From: Brachybacterium sp. EE-P12
GTDB taxonomy: Bacteria; Actinomycetota; Actinomycetes; Actinomycetales; Dermabacteraceae
Direction of reading: 5' to 3'
NCBI RefSeq assembly: GCF_003711805.1
Contig: NZ_QXCP01000004.1
Span: 434,001 to 498,000, forward strand
DNA length: 64,000 nucleotides
Part shown: positions 46,979 through 55,859 of the stretch, piece by piece
How positions within the stretch are numbered: position 1 is the stretch's first letter
Layout of the letters: each line of letters opens with the position of its first letter
Translations under genes and position numbers: made by a program
The notes under the pieces: model-generated
Seen by the model: the letters and a program-made list of their open reading frames with translations, nothing else
Database searches by the model: none
What the model was told of the DNA's origin: nothing

Positions 46979-48598
46979 ATGACCAGCCCGCAGCAGGAGC
47001 TCGCCACCCCCGAGGCGCAGGACGCCCCGGCCGCACCGCCCGCGAGCTCGGCCGAGGCGGAGGCCGTCCGCACCGCGTACGCCTTCGAGGGAGGCCGCAT
47101 CCACCTCGGCGCGATGCTCGACGGGGACCAGCCCGATCCGAGCGTGCCGGTGAACCTCGCGGTGTCGATGCTGAACCGCCACGGCCTCATCGCCGGCGCC
47201 ACCGGCACCGGCAAGACCCGCACCCTGCAGGTCATCGCCGAGCAGGCCGCCCACGCCGGAGCGGCCGTGTTCGTCGCCGACATGAAGGGCGACCTCTCCG
47301 GCATCGCCGTGCCCGGCGAGGCCTCCGAGAAGCTCACCGCACGCGCCGCCGCCCGCGGCCAGGAGTGGGTCTCCCGCGCCGCGCCGACGGAGTTCTTCAC
47401 CCTCGGCGGGCAGGGGGAGGGGGTGCCGATCCGCACCACCGTGAGCGACTTCGGGCCCGTCCTGATGGCGAAGGTGCTCGAGCTGAACCCCACCCAGGAG
47501 TCCTCGCTCGGTCTGATCTTCCACTACGCGGACTCCCAGGGTCTCGCCCTGCTGGACCTCAAGGACCTGCGCGCCCTGATCCAGTTCCTCACCTCCGACG
47601 AGGGCAAGGACGAGCTCAAGGGCATCGGCGGGATCTCGAGCGCGACCGCGGGCGTGATCCTGCGCAGCCTCACCGCCTTCGAGGCATCCGGCGCGGACGT
47701 CTTCTTCGGCGAGCCCGCCTTCGACACCCAGCAGCTGCTGCGCACGAAGGACGGCGCGGGCATGATCTCCTGCCTCGAGCTGCCCGGGGTCGCCTCCCGC
47801 CCGGCGCTGTTCTCCACCTTCATGATGTGGATGCTGGCCGAGCTGTACCAGGAGCTGCCCGAGGTGGGCGACGCCGAGGTGCCGAAGCTGGTGTTCTTCT
47901 TCGACGAGGCGCACCTGCTGTTCAAGGACGCCTCCAAGGCATTCCTGGACCAGGTGGTCCAGACCGTGCGCCTGATCCGCTCCAAGGGCGTGGGCATCTT
48001 CTTCATCACCCAGACCCCGAAGGACATCCCCGGCGACGTCCTCGCCCAGCTCGGCAACCGCGTCCAGCACGCGCTGCGCGCCTTCACCCCCGACGACGCG
48101 AAGGCGCTCAAGGCCACCGCGAAGACCTTCCCCACCTCGCAGCACGACCTCGAGGAGGTCATCCCCGCGCTCGGCACCGGCGAGGCGATCGTGACCGTGA
48201 TGAGCGAGGACGGCGCCCCGACCCCGGTCGCGATCACCGCCGTGCGCGCCCCGGAGAGCTCGATGGAGCCCGCCGGCGAGCAGGTCATCGCCGAGTCCGC
48301 GAAGGCCTCGCCGCTGATGGCCGAGTACGGCACGCCGGTGGACAACGAGTCCGCCTACGAGATCCTGCAGCAGCGGGCCGAGAAGGACGCGGCCGCCCAG
48401 GACGCCGCCGAAGCGGAGAAGGCGACCGGGGCGGGCACCGAGCCCGCGGCGAAGCCTTCCGGGAGGAAGACGTCCTCGACGAAGAAGGACGAGGGACTGC
48501 TCGGCAACCCGGCCGTGAAGTCCTTCCTCCGGTCGGCCGGGACGGTGCTGGGCCGCGAGATCAGCCGCTCCCTGTTCGGGACTCGCAAGCGCCGCTGA
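46979..48598 (+). CDS. HerA-like ATPase, DUF853 family
   Basis: 539-aa P-loop NTPase of the FtsK/HerA type. Walker A GATGTGKTRT near residue 72, VADMKGDLSGIA, Walker B LVFFFDEAHLLF, sensor region VGIFFITQTPKDIPGDVLAQLGNRVQHALRAF. The C-terminal 60 residues are Ala/Glu/Lys-rich and end in a basic tail. RBS GAGGAGG precedes the ATG. No NurA-type nuclease is adjacent. Related to E. coli YjgR; precise role unknown. Confidence 0.88.
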   Translation: MTSPQQELATPEAQDAPAAPPASSAEAEAVRTAYAFEGGRIHLGAMLDGDQPDPSVPVNLAVSMLNRHGLIAGATGTGKTRTLQVIAEQAAHAGAAVFVADMKGDLSGIAVPGEASEKLTARAAARGQEWVSRAAPTEFFTLGGQGEGVPIRTTVSDFGPVLMAKVLELNPTQESSLGLIFHYADSQGLALLDLKDLRALIQFLTSDEGKDELKGIGGISSATAGVILRSLTAFEASGADVFFGEPAFDTQQLLRTKDGAGMISCLELPGVASRPALFSTFMMWMLAELYQELPEVGDAEVPKLVFFFDEAHLLFKDASKAFLDQVVQTVRLIRSKGVGIFFITQTPKDIPGDVLAQLGNRVQHALRAFTPDDAKALKATAKTFPTSQHDLEEVIPALGTGEAIVTVMSEDGAPTPVAITAVRAPESSMEPAGEQVIAESAKASPLMAEYGTPVDNESAYEILQQRAEKDAAAQDAAEAEKATGAGTEPAAKPSGRKTSSTKKDEGLLGNPAVKSFLRSAGTVLGREISRSLFGTRKRR

Positions 48599-48606
48599 GC
48601 CGGGAA

Positions 48607-48646
48607 CGAGAACGGCGCCCCCACCGCACGGTGGGGACGCCGTTCC
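48607..48646. terminator. Bidirectional terminator between the HerA-like gene and gpmA
   Basis: CGAGAACGGCGCCCCCACCG pairs with CGGTGGGGACGCCGTTC plus further bases, nearly perfect over about 18 bp with a 2-nt loop. Convergent genes on both sides. Confidence 0.75.
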
Positions 48647-48669
48647 TCGTCTCGTCGGGCGAGGTCAGC

Positions 48670-49416
48670 TCACTTCCTGCCCTGGTTGGCGACGGCCTCG
48701 GCGGCGGCCTTCGCGGCGACCGGGTCGAGATAGCGGCCGCCCTTCTCGACGGGCTGGAAGTCCTCGTCGAGCTCGTAGACCAGCGGCTGGCCGGTGGGGA
48801 TGTTCAGCCCCGAGATCTCCTCGTCGGAGATGCCGTCGAGGTACTTCACCAGCGCGCGCAGCGAGTTGCCGTGGGCGGCGATCAGCACGACCTTGTTCTC
48901 CGCGAGGTCGGGCTTGATGCCCTCCTCCCAGTAGGGGAGGAAGCGCTCGACGACGTCCTTGAGACACTCGGACTTCGGCAGCTGGTCGCCGAGGTCGGCG
49001 TACTGCGGGTCCTGGTCCTGGGAGAACTCGGTGCCGAACTCGATCTCGGGCGGCGGGGTGTCGTAGGAGCGGCGCCAGGCCATGAACTGCTCCTCGCCGT
49101 ACTTCTCGCGGATCTCGGCCTTGTCCATGCCCTGCAGGGCGCCGTAGTGGCGCTCGTTCAGGCGCCAGTCGCGCTTGACCGGGATCCAGTGGCGGTCGGC
49201 CGCGTCGAGGGCGAGGTTCGCGGTCATGATGGCGCGACGCTGCAACGAGGTGTGCACGACATCCGGGAGGATGCCGGCCTCCTTCATCAGGTCGCCGCCC
49301 TCGACGGCCTCCTGGCGGCCCTTCTCGGTGAGGTGCACGTCCACCCATCCGGTGAACAGGTTCTTCGCGTTCCAGTCGCTCTCGCCGTGGCGGAGCAGCA
49401 CGAGTGTGTAGGTCAT
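48670..49416 (-). CDS. gpmA: 2,3-bisphosphoglycerate-dependent phosphoglycerate mutase
   Basis: 248-aa glycolytic enzyme interconverting 3- and 2-phosphoglycerate. [27 protein letters not shown] contains the phospho-accepting His; [28 protein letters not shown] and [19 protein letters not shown] (second active His) are present. TAGGCT on the minus strand ends 6 nt before the ATG, so it is probably leaderless. Confidence 0.97.
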   Translation of the reverse strand: MTYTLVLLRHGESDWNAKNLFTGWVDVHLTEKGRQEAVEGGDLMKEAGILPDVVHTSLQRRAIMTANLALDAADRHWIPVKRDWRLNERHYGALQGMDKAEIREKYGEEQFMAWRRSYDTPPPEIEFGTEFSQDQDPQYADLGDQLPKSECLKDVVERFLPYWEEGIKPDLAENKVVLIAAHGNSLRALVKYLDGISDEEISGLNIPTGQPLVYELDEDFQPVEKGGRYLDPVAAKAAAEAVANQGRK

Positions 49417-49542
49417 GGCCCCAGCCTACGCGGGCCGGGCGCGAACATGCATGCGGTGGCCACCGGTGGCCATGAGCGGCGGTCGCGGTGCGCGCGTGGG
49501 CGGCCGGGCCGCGGGCGCGTCGCCCGCGGCTATGGTCGGGCC

Positions 49543-50214
49543 ATGACCGCCGCGCCCTCCCTCGACCTCCGCTCGACGCCCGTGGTGCTGCTGGACCTCG
49601 ACGGCACCGTCGTCGAGTCCGCCCCCGGGATCCTCGCCGCCCTCGACCATGCCTTCGCCGCCTGCGGCGAGGAGCATCCCGGTGCCGAGCGCCTGCAGTC
49701 CTTCATCGGTCCGCCGCTGGCGGACTCCTTCCGCAGCGAGCTCGGCCTCGACGACGAGCGGTCCGAGGCGCTGCGCCTCGCCTACAGCGAGCACTACCTC
49801 GAGAGCGGGTACCGCCGGTCCGCTCCCTACGCGGGGATGGCCGAGCTGATCGCCGCGCTGCGCGCCGAGGGCCGCACCGTCGCCATCGCGACGAACAAGC
49901 CCGAGACCACGGCCGTGCGCGTCCTGGAGCATCAGGGGCTGACGGGCGAGCTCGACCTCATCGGCGGCACCGACCTCGCGGCGGGCCGCACCCACAAGGC
50001 GCAGGTGATCGCCAGCGTGATGGAACGGCTCGGCGCCTCTCCGGCCGACGGCGCGGTGATGGTGGGCGACCGCCTCCACGATGCCGACGGCGCGGCGGCG
50101 CACGGGCTGGAGGCCGTGCTCGTCGGCTGGGGCTACGGGGGCCGGGCCGAGCGCGAGGCAGGGCTGCCGTTCGCGGAGACCGTCGCGGAGCTGGACCGGC
50201 TCCTGCGCGGCTGA
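49543..50214 (+). CDS. HAD-superfamily phosphatase, phosphoglycolate phosphatase-like
   Basis: 223 aa. HAD motif I LLDLDGTVVES, cap helix region, motif II VAIATNK, motif III THKAQ and motif IV VMVGDRLHDADGAAAHG are complete. Phosphoglycolate or pyrophosphate (PpaX-like) substrates are possible. TATGGT ends 6 nt before the ATG (leaderless). Convergent with dtd, 26 bp apart. Confidence 0.88.
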   Translation: MTAAPSLDLRSTPVVLLDLDGTVVESAPGILAALDHAFAACGEEHPGAERLQSFIGPPLADSFRSELGLDDERSEALRLAYSEHYLESGYRRSAPYAGMAELIAALRAEGRTVAIATNKPETTAVRVLEHQGLTGELDLIGGTDLAAGRTHKAQVIASVMERLGASPADGAVMVGDRLHDADGAAAHGLEAVLVGWGYGGRAEREAGLPFAETVAELDRLLRG

Positions 50215-50240
50215 GGGTCCGTCGGATCGGGCCGGGCCGT

Positions 50241-50666
50241 TCAGGCCTCCAGCAGGATCGTCACCGGCCCGTCGTTGGTCAGCCCGACGCGCATGTGCGC
50301 GCCGAACCGCCCGGTCGCGACCGTGATGCCGCGCTCCCGGAGCGCGTCGACGACCTGCTCGACGAGCGGCTCGGCGACCGCGGCGGGAGCCGCCCCGTTC
50401 CAGGACGGGCGGCGCCCCTTGCGCACGTCGGCGTAGAGGGTGAACTGGGAGATCACGAGCACCTGCGCACCGGTGTCGAGCACCGATCGCTCGCCCCCGA
50501 GGATCCGCAGCTCGGCGATCTTCCGGGCGATCGCGGCGACCTGCTCGGGGCCGTCCTCGTGGGTGACGCCCACGAGCGCCACCAGACCCTCGCCGCTGAT
50601 CTCGCCGACCGCCTCGCCCTCGACCTCGACCCGGGCACCGTCGACTCTCTGGAGCACTGCACGCAT
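50241..50666 (-). CDS. dtd: D-aminoacyl-tRNA deacylase
   Basis: 141-aa proofreading enzyme that removes D-amino acids from t[20 protein letters not shown], the active-site motif SQFTLYAD and the C-terminal [10 protein letters not shown] are in place; the cross-subunit motif is usually NxGPxT, satisfied here by NDGPVT. CACGAT on the minus strand ends 6 nt before the ATG. Confidence 0.96.
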   Translation of the reverse strand: MRAVLQRVDGARVEVEGEAVGEISGEGLVALVGVTHEDGPEQVAAIARKIAELRILGGERSVLDTGAQVLVISQFTLYADVRKGRRPSWNGAAPAAVAEPLVEQVVDALRERGITVATGRFGAHMRVGLTNDGPVTILLEA

Positions 50667-50702
50667 GCCCCGATCGTGGCACAGCGGGGCGGTGCCGGGC
50701 GC

Positions 50703-52271
50703 TCAGCGCGGAGGGATCGAGGAGATCCGCCGCTCCTGGGTGGGGGAGTCGTCCTGCGCGGTCCCCAGTGGGGGCGCGGCCTGATCCGGAGCGGGCCGCG
50801 ACGGGGCGGCTCGCGGTGGCACGGAGGGCGGCGGGGCGGCCTGCGGTGGAGCGACTTGCTGCGGAGCGACCTGCTGCGGAGCGACCTGCTGCGGAGCGGG
50901 CTGCTGCGGGACGGGCTGCGCCGGCCCCGACTGTCGGGCAGACGCCGCCCGCTCCAGCCGCAGCCGCTCCGCGTGCCGCGCCGCCTGGACCCATTCCTCC
51001 GCCACGCGCACGATCGCCTCGGTGGCGGCCTCCCAGGCCGCCTCCTGCTGACGGTGCGGGCCGGTGGCGAGCGAGAGCACCACACCCGCGGAGCGCAGGG
51101 CGAGCTCGACGGGGTCGACCCGCTCCTCGAAGGTCGTGCGCCAGGTGTGGATCGCATCCTCGACCCGCTCCTGCATGCCGCGATCGATCCGCCCCGCGTT
51201 CCCGTAGTCCGCGAGCACGCTCAGATGCGCGAGGAGGCAGGCGAGGTCGTCGGCCCGTCGGCCGGGCCCGACCGTGTCGATGTCGAGCAGGCCCACCACC
51301 TTCCCCTCGCGGACGAACACCTGCGCCTCGTAGAAGTCGCCGTGGACCACGTCGTGCGGGCGCATGTCGATCCGCTGCTCGAGCGACGTCAGACCCTCCC
51401 GGATCTCCCGCACCAGCGCATCCAGCCGCGGCCCGAGGGACGGCACCGCGGAGGCGACGATCCCCGCGTAGAACTCGACCGAGTCGGTCCACGGCGGGCG
51501 CAGCGGCAGCGGGTACATCGAGGCGGGCAGCCGGTCCAGCAGCGCCACGAGGTCCTCCGCCCGGCAGGAGGCCACGCCCTCGTCGATCACGGCGCGGGCC
51601 AGCGGTCTGCCCGGCAGCTCCGCGAGCACCACGAGCCCCTGATGGTGGGCGATCACCTCGGGCACCGGCACCCCGGCGGCGAGCAGGCGCTGATGGCGCT
51701 CCACGATCTCGCCGCTGCGATGAGGCTGCATGACCTTCAGGTACACCGCCGCCGGGCCCTGGGAGGCGCGCAGCACCGCGCGGCGGCCCGGACGGTAGGA
51801 GACGACGTCGATCGCGATCGGCTCGGCCGGGTCCGGGCCGAGCGCGACACCGAGGTCGTGCAGGGTGCGACCGACGATGTCGGGATAGCAGACCTGGGGG
51901 AGCATCGGCAGCCACGGATCGTGGGGATAGCGCCACACGCGCACGTTGATGTCCCCGTCGGTCATCACCAGCGTCTGCTCGGCGACGTAGAGGTTCTTCT
52001 CGCGCTCGCCGATGTGGGCGCTGGCCCCGAACAGCTCCTCCCGCGCCGGGGCCTGCGGACCGTCCAGCTCGGGCCAGGAGACCTGCGTGCGGTACAGGGC
52101 CTTGGTGCTGCGGCCGGGACGGTGGTCGACATGGTCGAGCTGCCAGCTGTGCAGCACCCCGCCCGAGTTGCCGACGGCCGAGCGGAGCAGCCCTCCGGCC
52201 CCGGGCCCGGTGAGCAGCTCGGAGCCGTCCTGCGTGTGTGACATGGGCGATTCACTCTGTTCTGTGGTCAT
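50703..52271 (-). CDS. Aminoglycoside phosphotransferase-fold kinase-like protein
   Basis: 522 aa. The core has VVHGDFYEAQVFVREGKVVGLLDIDTVGPGRRADDLA, which is the APH catalytic loop (HGDF) and metal-binding DIDT. Upstream parts show VLRASQGPAAVYLKVMQP as the likely Lys strand. The C-terminal 80 residues are Pro/Gln/Ala-rich with a 15-bp tandem repeat and look disordered. The ATG at 52271 is 26 bp from the divergent DUF3151 gene; no clear RBS, and MSHTQ nine codons later is an alternative. Antibiotic resistance is not implied; most such actinobacterial proteins act on metabolites. Confidence 0.82.
   Translation of the reverse strand: MTTEQSESPMSHTQDGSELLTGPGAGGLLRSAVGNSGGVLHSWQLDHVDHRPGRSTKALYRTQVSWPELDGPQAPAREELFGASAHIGEREKNLYVAEQTLVMTDGDINVRVWRYPHDPWLPMLPQVCYPDIVGRTLHDLGVALGPDPAEPIAIDVVSYRPGRRAVLRASQGPAAVYLKVMQPHRSGEIVERHQRLLAAGVPVPEVIAHHQGLVVLAELPGRPLARAVIDEGVASCRAEDLVALLDRLPASMYPLPLRPPWTDSVEFYAGIVASAVPSLGPRLDALVREIREGLTSLEQRIDMRPHDVVHGDFYEAQVFVREGKVVGLLDIDTVGPGRRADDLACLLAHLSVLADYGNAGRIDRGMQERVEDAIHTWRTTFEERVDPVELALRSAGVVLSLATGPHRQQEAAWEAATEAIVRVAEEWVQAARHAERLRLERAASARQSGPAQPVPQQPAPQQVAPQQVAPQQVAPPQAAPPPSVPPRAAPSRPAPDQAAPPLGTAQDDSPTQERRISSIPPR
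50848..50907 (-). repeat. Four 15-bp tandem repeats encoding A-P-Q-Q-V units
   Basis: Units at 50848, 50863, 50878 and 50893; the middle two are identical. They lie in the disordered tail of the kinase-like protein. Confidence 0.9.
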
Positions 52272-52297
52272 CGGGCGGCTGCGCCTACGATGCTTGC

Positions 52298-52723
52298 ATG
52301 GCTGATCGTACCGATAACCTCACCAGCGGGAATCTCCTGGGGATCCCGGAGACCCGCCTCCCCGACGACTTCGTGGACGTCCAGGTCGCCGAGGAGCTCG
52401 CCGACGGCGAGCCCCGCGAGGTCGTCGCCGCGCATCTCGACTCCCCGCTCGCCTGGGCCACGCTCGCCGAGGACGCCCTGAGCGACGGCGATCTGATCAC
52501 CGCCTACGCCTGCGCCCGCACCGGCTACCATCGCGGCCTGGACGCCCTGCGCCGCAACGGCTGGCGCGGCCAGGGCCCGATCCCCGCCTCCCACGTCCCC
52601 AACCGCGGTGTGCTGCGGGCGCTGGCGCTGCTGGGGGAGACCTCACGCCGGCTCGGCGACCAGCCCGAGGCCGATCGCATCACCGACTTCCTGCGCGAGG
52701 CCGATCCCAGCCTGCTCGACTGA
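52298..52723 (+). CDS. DUF3151 family protein
   Basis: 141-aa cytoplasmic protein. Contains [52 protein letters not shown] and [16 protein letters not shown], a helical pattern found throughout actinobacteria. TACGAT ends 6 nt before the ATG (leaderless). Located 123 bp ahead of purA. Function unknown. Confidence 0.88.
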   Translation: MADRTDNLTSGNLLGIPETRLPDDFVDVQVAEELADGEPREVVAAHLDSPLAWATLAEDALSDGDLITAYACARTGYHRGLDALRRNGWRGQGPIPASHVPNRGVLRALALLGETSRRLGDQPEADRITDFLREADPSLLD

Positions 52724-52845
52724 CCCTCGGCCGGCCGTCGACGACCGAGTGGGCTCACGAGCAGTGCTTGGTAGGATCCACGCGGCCCCGTGCACCGCTC
52801 GCGGCCACGTGTCCGCAAACCACAGCACCGTCCCCAGGAGTCGCC

Positions 52846-54144
52846 ATGCCCGCCGTCGTGATCGTCGGAGCCCAGTGGGGCGACGAGGGGAAGGGCAAGG
52901 CCACCGACCTGCTCGGAGAGCGCGTCGACTACGTCGTCAAGCCCAACGGTGGCAACAACGCCGGCCACACCGTGGTCGTCGACGGTGAGAAGTTCGAGCT
53001 CAAGCTCCTCCCCGCCGGCATCCTCTCCCCGCGGGTCACGCCTGTGATCGGCAACGGCGTGGTGGTCAACCTCGAGGCGCTCTTCGAGGAGATCGGGGTG
53101 CTCGAGGCGCGCGGGGTGGACACAACTCGCCTGCGCATCAGCGCCAACGCGCACATCGTCGCGCCCTACCACCAGACTCTCGACAAGGTCACCGAGCGCT
53201 TCCTGGGCAAGCGCGCGATCGGCACCACCGGGCGCGGCATCGGCCCGGCCTATCTGGACAAGGTGGGTCGCCTGGGCGTGCGGGTCCAGGACCTCTTCGA
53301 CGCCTCGATCCTGCGCCAGAAGGTCGAGGGCGCTCTGCGCCAGAAGAACGAGCTGCTGGTCAAGGTCTACAACCGCCGTTCCGTCGAGGTCGACGAGATC
53401 GTCGAGGGGCTCCTGTCCTACGCGGAGCGCCTGCGCCCCATGGTCGTGGACACCACGGTGCTGCTGAACGACGCGCTGGACCGCGACGAGGTCGTGCTCA
53501 TGGAGGGCGGCCAGGCCACCTTCCTCGACGTCGACCACGGCACCTACCCGTTCGTCACCAGCTCCAACCCGACCGCGGGCGGCGCCTCCACCGGCACCGG
53601 GATCGGCCCCACCCGCATCGACCGGGTGATCGGGATCGTCAAGGCGTACACCACGCGCGTCGGCGCCGGTCCCTTCCCGACCGAGCTCGAGGACAAGTGG
53701 GGCGAGTACCTCCAGCGCGTCGGCGGCGAGGTGGGAGTCAACACCGGCCGTCCCCGCCGCTGCGGCTGGTACGACGCGCTGATGATCCGCCACGCGGTGC
53801 GCATCAACGGGTTCACCGACATCGTGCTGACCAAGCTCGACGTGCTCACCGGCATCGACGAGGTCCCGATCTGCACCGGCTACGACGTGGACGGGGTGAT
53901 CCACCGCGAGATGCCGATGACGCAGACGGAGTTCCACCACGCCGTGCCGGTCTACGAGACCCTGCCCGGCTGGACCGAGGACCTCTCCGAGGCGCGCACC
54001 TTCGAGGAGCTGCCCGAGAACGCACGGGCCTACGTCCGCCGTCTCGAGGAGCTCGCCGGCTGCCGGATCAGCGCGATCGGCGTCGGCCCGGACCGCACGG
54101 ACACCATCGCCGTCCACGACCTGCTGCCGGAGGCGACCGACTGA
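52846..54144 (+). CDS. purA: Adenylosuccinate synthetase
   Basis: 432-aa GTP-dependent enzyme making adenylosuccinate from IMP and aspartate, the first step to [19 protein letters not shown] at the N-terminus, [57 protein letters not shown]-type loop and [14 protein letters not shown] are present. AGGAG lies 5 nt ahead of the ATG. Followed without gap by a sterol-carrier-like gene. Confidence 0.98.
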   Translation: MPAVVIVGAQWGDEGKGKATDLLGERVDYVVKPNGGNNAGHTVVVDGEKFELKLLPAGILSPRVTPVIGNGVVVNLEALFEEIGVLEARGVDTTRLRISANAHIVAPYHQTLDKVTERFLGKRAIGTTGRGIGPAYLDKVGRLGVRVQDLFDASILRQKVEGALRQKNELLVKVYNRRSVEVDEIVEGLLSYAERLRPMVVDTTVLLNDALDRDEVVLMEGGQATFLDVDHGTYPFVTSSNPTAGGASTGTGIGPTRIDRVIGIVKAYTTRVGAGPFPTELEDKWGEYLQRVGGEVGVNTGRPRRCGWYDALMIRHAVRINGFTDIVLTKLDVLTGIDEVPICTGYDVDGVIHREMPMTQTEFHHAVPVYETLPGWTEDLSEARTFEELPENARAYVRRLEELAGCRISAIGVGPDRTDTIAVHDLLPEATD

Positions 54145-54145
54145 C

Positions 54146-54565
54146 GTGGTGACCCGCCGTACCGACCCCGAGGCCGGGCGTGCCGCGCTGACCGCCTGGG
54201 CACGGGATCCCGAGGGGGCGCGCCGTCCCGTCCTGGCCCCCGCCGTGCGCCACACACTCGAACTCTTCGCCGAGGAGCATCCCGGCGGCGCGGTCGAGCT
54301 GCGCGTCCCGCCCTACGCCGCGGTGCAGGCCATCGCCGGCACCCGGCACACCCGCGGCACCCCGCCGGCCGTCGTCGAGACGGACGCCGCGACCTGGCTC
54401 GCCCTCGTCACCGGCGAGGAGAGCTGGGCGGGAGCCGTCGCCGCAGGGCGCATCACCGCCTCCGGGGAGCGCAGCGACCTCTCCGCGCTGCTGCCCCTGA
54501 CCGGTCCGCGGCGCGTGGTCCGCACCGCCCGTGCCGACGGGCACCCCGCCGAGGAGGAGCGATGA
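54146..54565 (+). CDS. Sterol carrier-like family protein
   Basis: 139 aa. PPYAAVQAIAGTRHTRGTPPAVVETDAATWLALVTGEESWAGAVAAGRITASGERSDLSALLP-type sequence is characteristic of a small SCP-2-like actinobacterial group, where ATWLALV and GRI.ASG are conserved. GTG start one base after the purA stop; a GTG one codon later is possible. Overlaps cutC by ATGA. Ligand unknown. Confidence 0.78.
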   Translation: MVTRRTDPEAGRAALTAWARDPEGARRPVLAPAVRHTLELFAEEHPGGAVELRVPPYAAVQAIAGTRHTRGTPPAVVETDAATWLALVTGEESWAGAVAAGRITASGERSDLSALLPLTGPRRVVRTARADGHPAEEER

Positions 54566-55359
54566 GCCCCGCCGTCGAGATCGCCGTCGAGGACCTGGTG
54601 GGCCTCGAGGTCGCCGCCCGCGCCGGCGCCGACCGCATCGAGCTGTGCCACGACCTCGCCCGCGGCGGCACCACCCCCGATCCCGAGCTGGTCCGGCAGT
54701 CCGTGGACCGCGCGAAGGCGCTCGTCGCCGCGCGCGAGGCGAAGCCCCATCTCGACGTGCACGTGCTGATCCGCCCCGAGGCGCGCACCGGCGACTTCCT
54801 GGACCGCCCCGGCGAGTTCGCGGCCGACGCCGCCGCCGTGGAGCGGATGGCGGACCATGCCCGCGCCGCCGTCGACGCGGGAGCGGCCGGGGTGGTCCTC
54901 GGCATCCTCACCGCCGACGGCGAGCTCGACGTGCCCGCAATCGAGGCGGTGCGCGACAGCGCCCTGATCGCCGCCCAGTGCGCCGGCCGGGGCCTGAGCC
55001 TCACCCTCCACCGCGCCGTCGACGCGATGCCCTCGCGGCAGGCGCGGGTCGGAGCGGTCGAGGCGGCGATCGGCCTCGGGATCCACCGAGTTCTCAGCTC
55101 GGGAGGGCACTCTCGTGCCCTCGACGGCGCCGATGACCTCGCCGCGATGGTCGACGCCGCGGAGGACCTCGTCGAGATCTGCGCCGGCGGCGGGGTGCGC
55201 CCCGCCGACGTCGCCGATCTGGTCCGCCGCTCCGGTGTCGGCTCCGTGCACCTGTCCGCGCGACGGCGCCCCGGCGCGCCCGTCGAGCCCGACGCCCCCG
55301 AGACCCTGACCGACCCGGCGATCGTCGCCGCGGCGGTCGACGCCGCAGGAGACCTGTGA
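54562..55359 (+). CDS. cutC: CutC family protein
   Basis: 265-aa TIM-barrel protein. VEIAVEDLVGLEVAARAGADRIELC, LARGGTTPDPELV, LDVHVLIRPEARTGDF, VLGILTADGELD, LTLHRAVDAM and HRVLSSGGHSRALDG follow the family order. CutC was linked to copper tolerance but its biochemical role is uncertain. ATGA overlap with the preceding gene and GTGA overlap with the next, so it is in a translationally coupled set after purA. Confidence 0.92.
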   Translation: MSPAVEIAVEDLVGLEVAARAGADRIELCHDLARGGTTPDPELVRQSVDRAKALVAAREAKPHLDVHVLIRPEARTGDFLDRPGEFAADAAAVERMADHARAAVDAGAAGVVLGILTADGELDVPAIEAVRDSALIAAQCAGRGLSLTLHRAVDAMPSRQARVGAVEAAIGLGIHRVLSSGGHSRALDGADDLAAMVDAAEDLVEICAGGGVRPADVADLVRRSGVGSVHLSARRRPGAPVEPDAPETLTDPAIVAAAVDAAGDL

Positions 55360-55787
55360 ACACCGTGAACACCACCGAGCAGCCCGAGAGCCCCGCCGAG
55401 GAGCCGCGCGAGGGCGACGAGCAGCCACGTGAGGACGCCGACGGGACCCCTGGCGCCGACGTCGCGCCCCTGAGCCATGGCCCCGAAGAGCCCCGCGAGG
55501 TGGTGGACGCACCTCGCGACGAGGCCGACGAGCTCCGGGCGGACGTGCAGACCGCGCTCTACGTGCGCCGCAGGCGCACCCCCGCCCTCGGCTTCTGGGT
55601 CCTGCTCTCCTTCCTCGTCCCCGGGGTCGCGGCGCTGATCGCCGCACCGCTGCTCCAGTTCGGCGACCTCCGCGGCGTGGTGAACTTCGTGATCCTGGCC
55701 ATGGTCGTCGTGGGCCTGCCGCTCGCCGCCATCGCCTCGTTCATCGACGCCCGCCGCCATCGCGGGGAGGGCCGCGGACGCCGTTGA
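55356..55787 (+). CDS. Two-TM membrane protein with acidic N-terminus
   Basis: 143 aa. About 70 residues rich in Glu, Asp and Pro precede two membrane helices (WVLLSFLVPGVAALIAAPLL and VVNFVILAMVVVGLPLAAIASFI) and a short basic tail. GTG start overlaps the cutC stop. Last gene of the purA-cutC run, 72 bp before purF. Not recognised. Confidence 0.75.
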   Translation: MNTVNTTEQPESPAEEPREGDEQPREDADGTPGADVAPLSHGPEEPREVVDAPRDEADELRADVQTALYVRRRRTPALGFWVLLSFLVPGVAALIAAPLLQFGDLRGVVNFVILAMVVVGLPLAAIASFIDARRHRGEGRGRR

Positions 55788-55859
55788 GCGCCGCGGACGT
55801 CCCGCCCGCTGCGCGGACCGCCCGGTGGGCGACGCCCCTCGCTGTGGCATCATGGCCGG

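Noticed and set aside
50703-52271. Aminoglycoside resistance gene
   Set aside because: Only the generic APH kinase fold is present; no resistance-enzyme specific features and the context is housekeeping.
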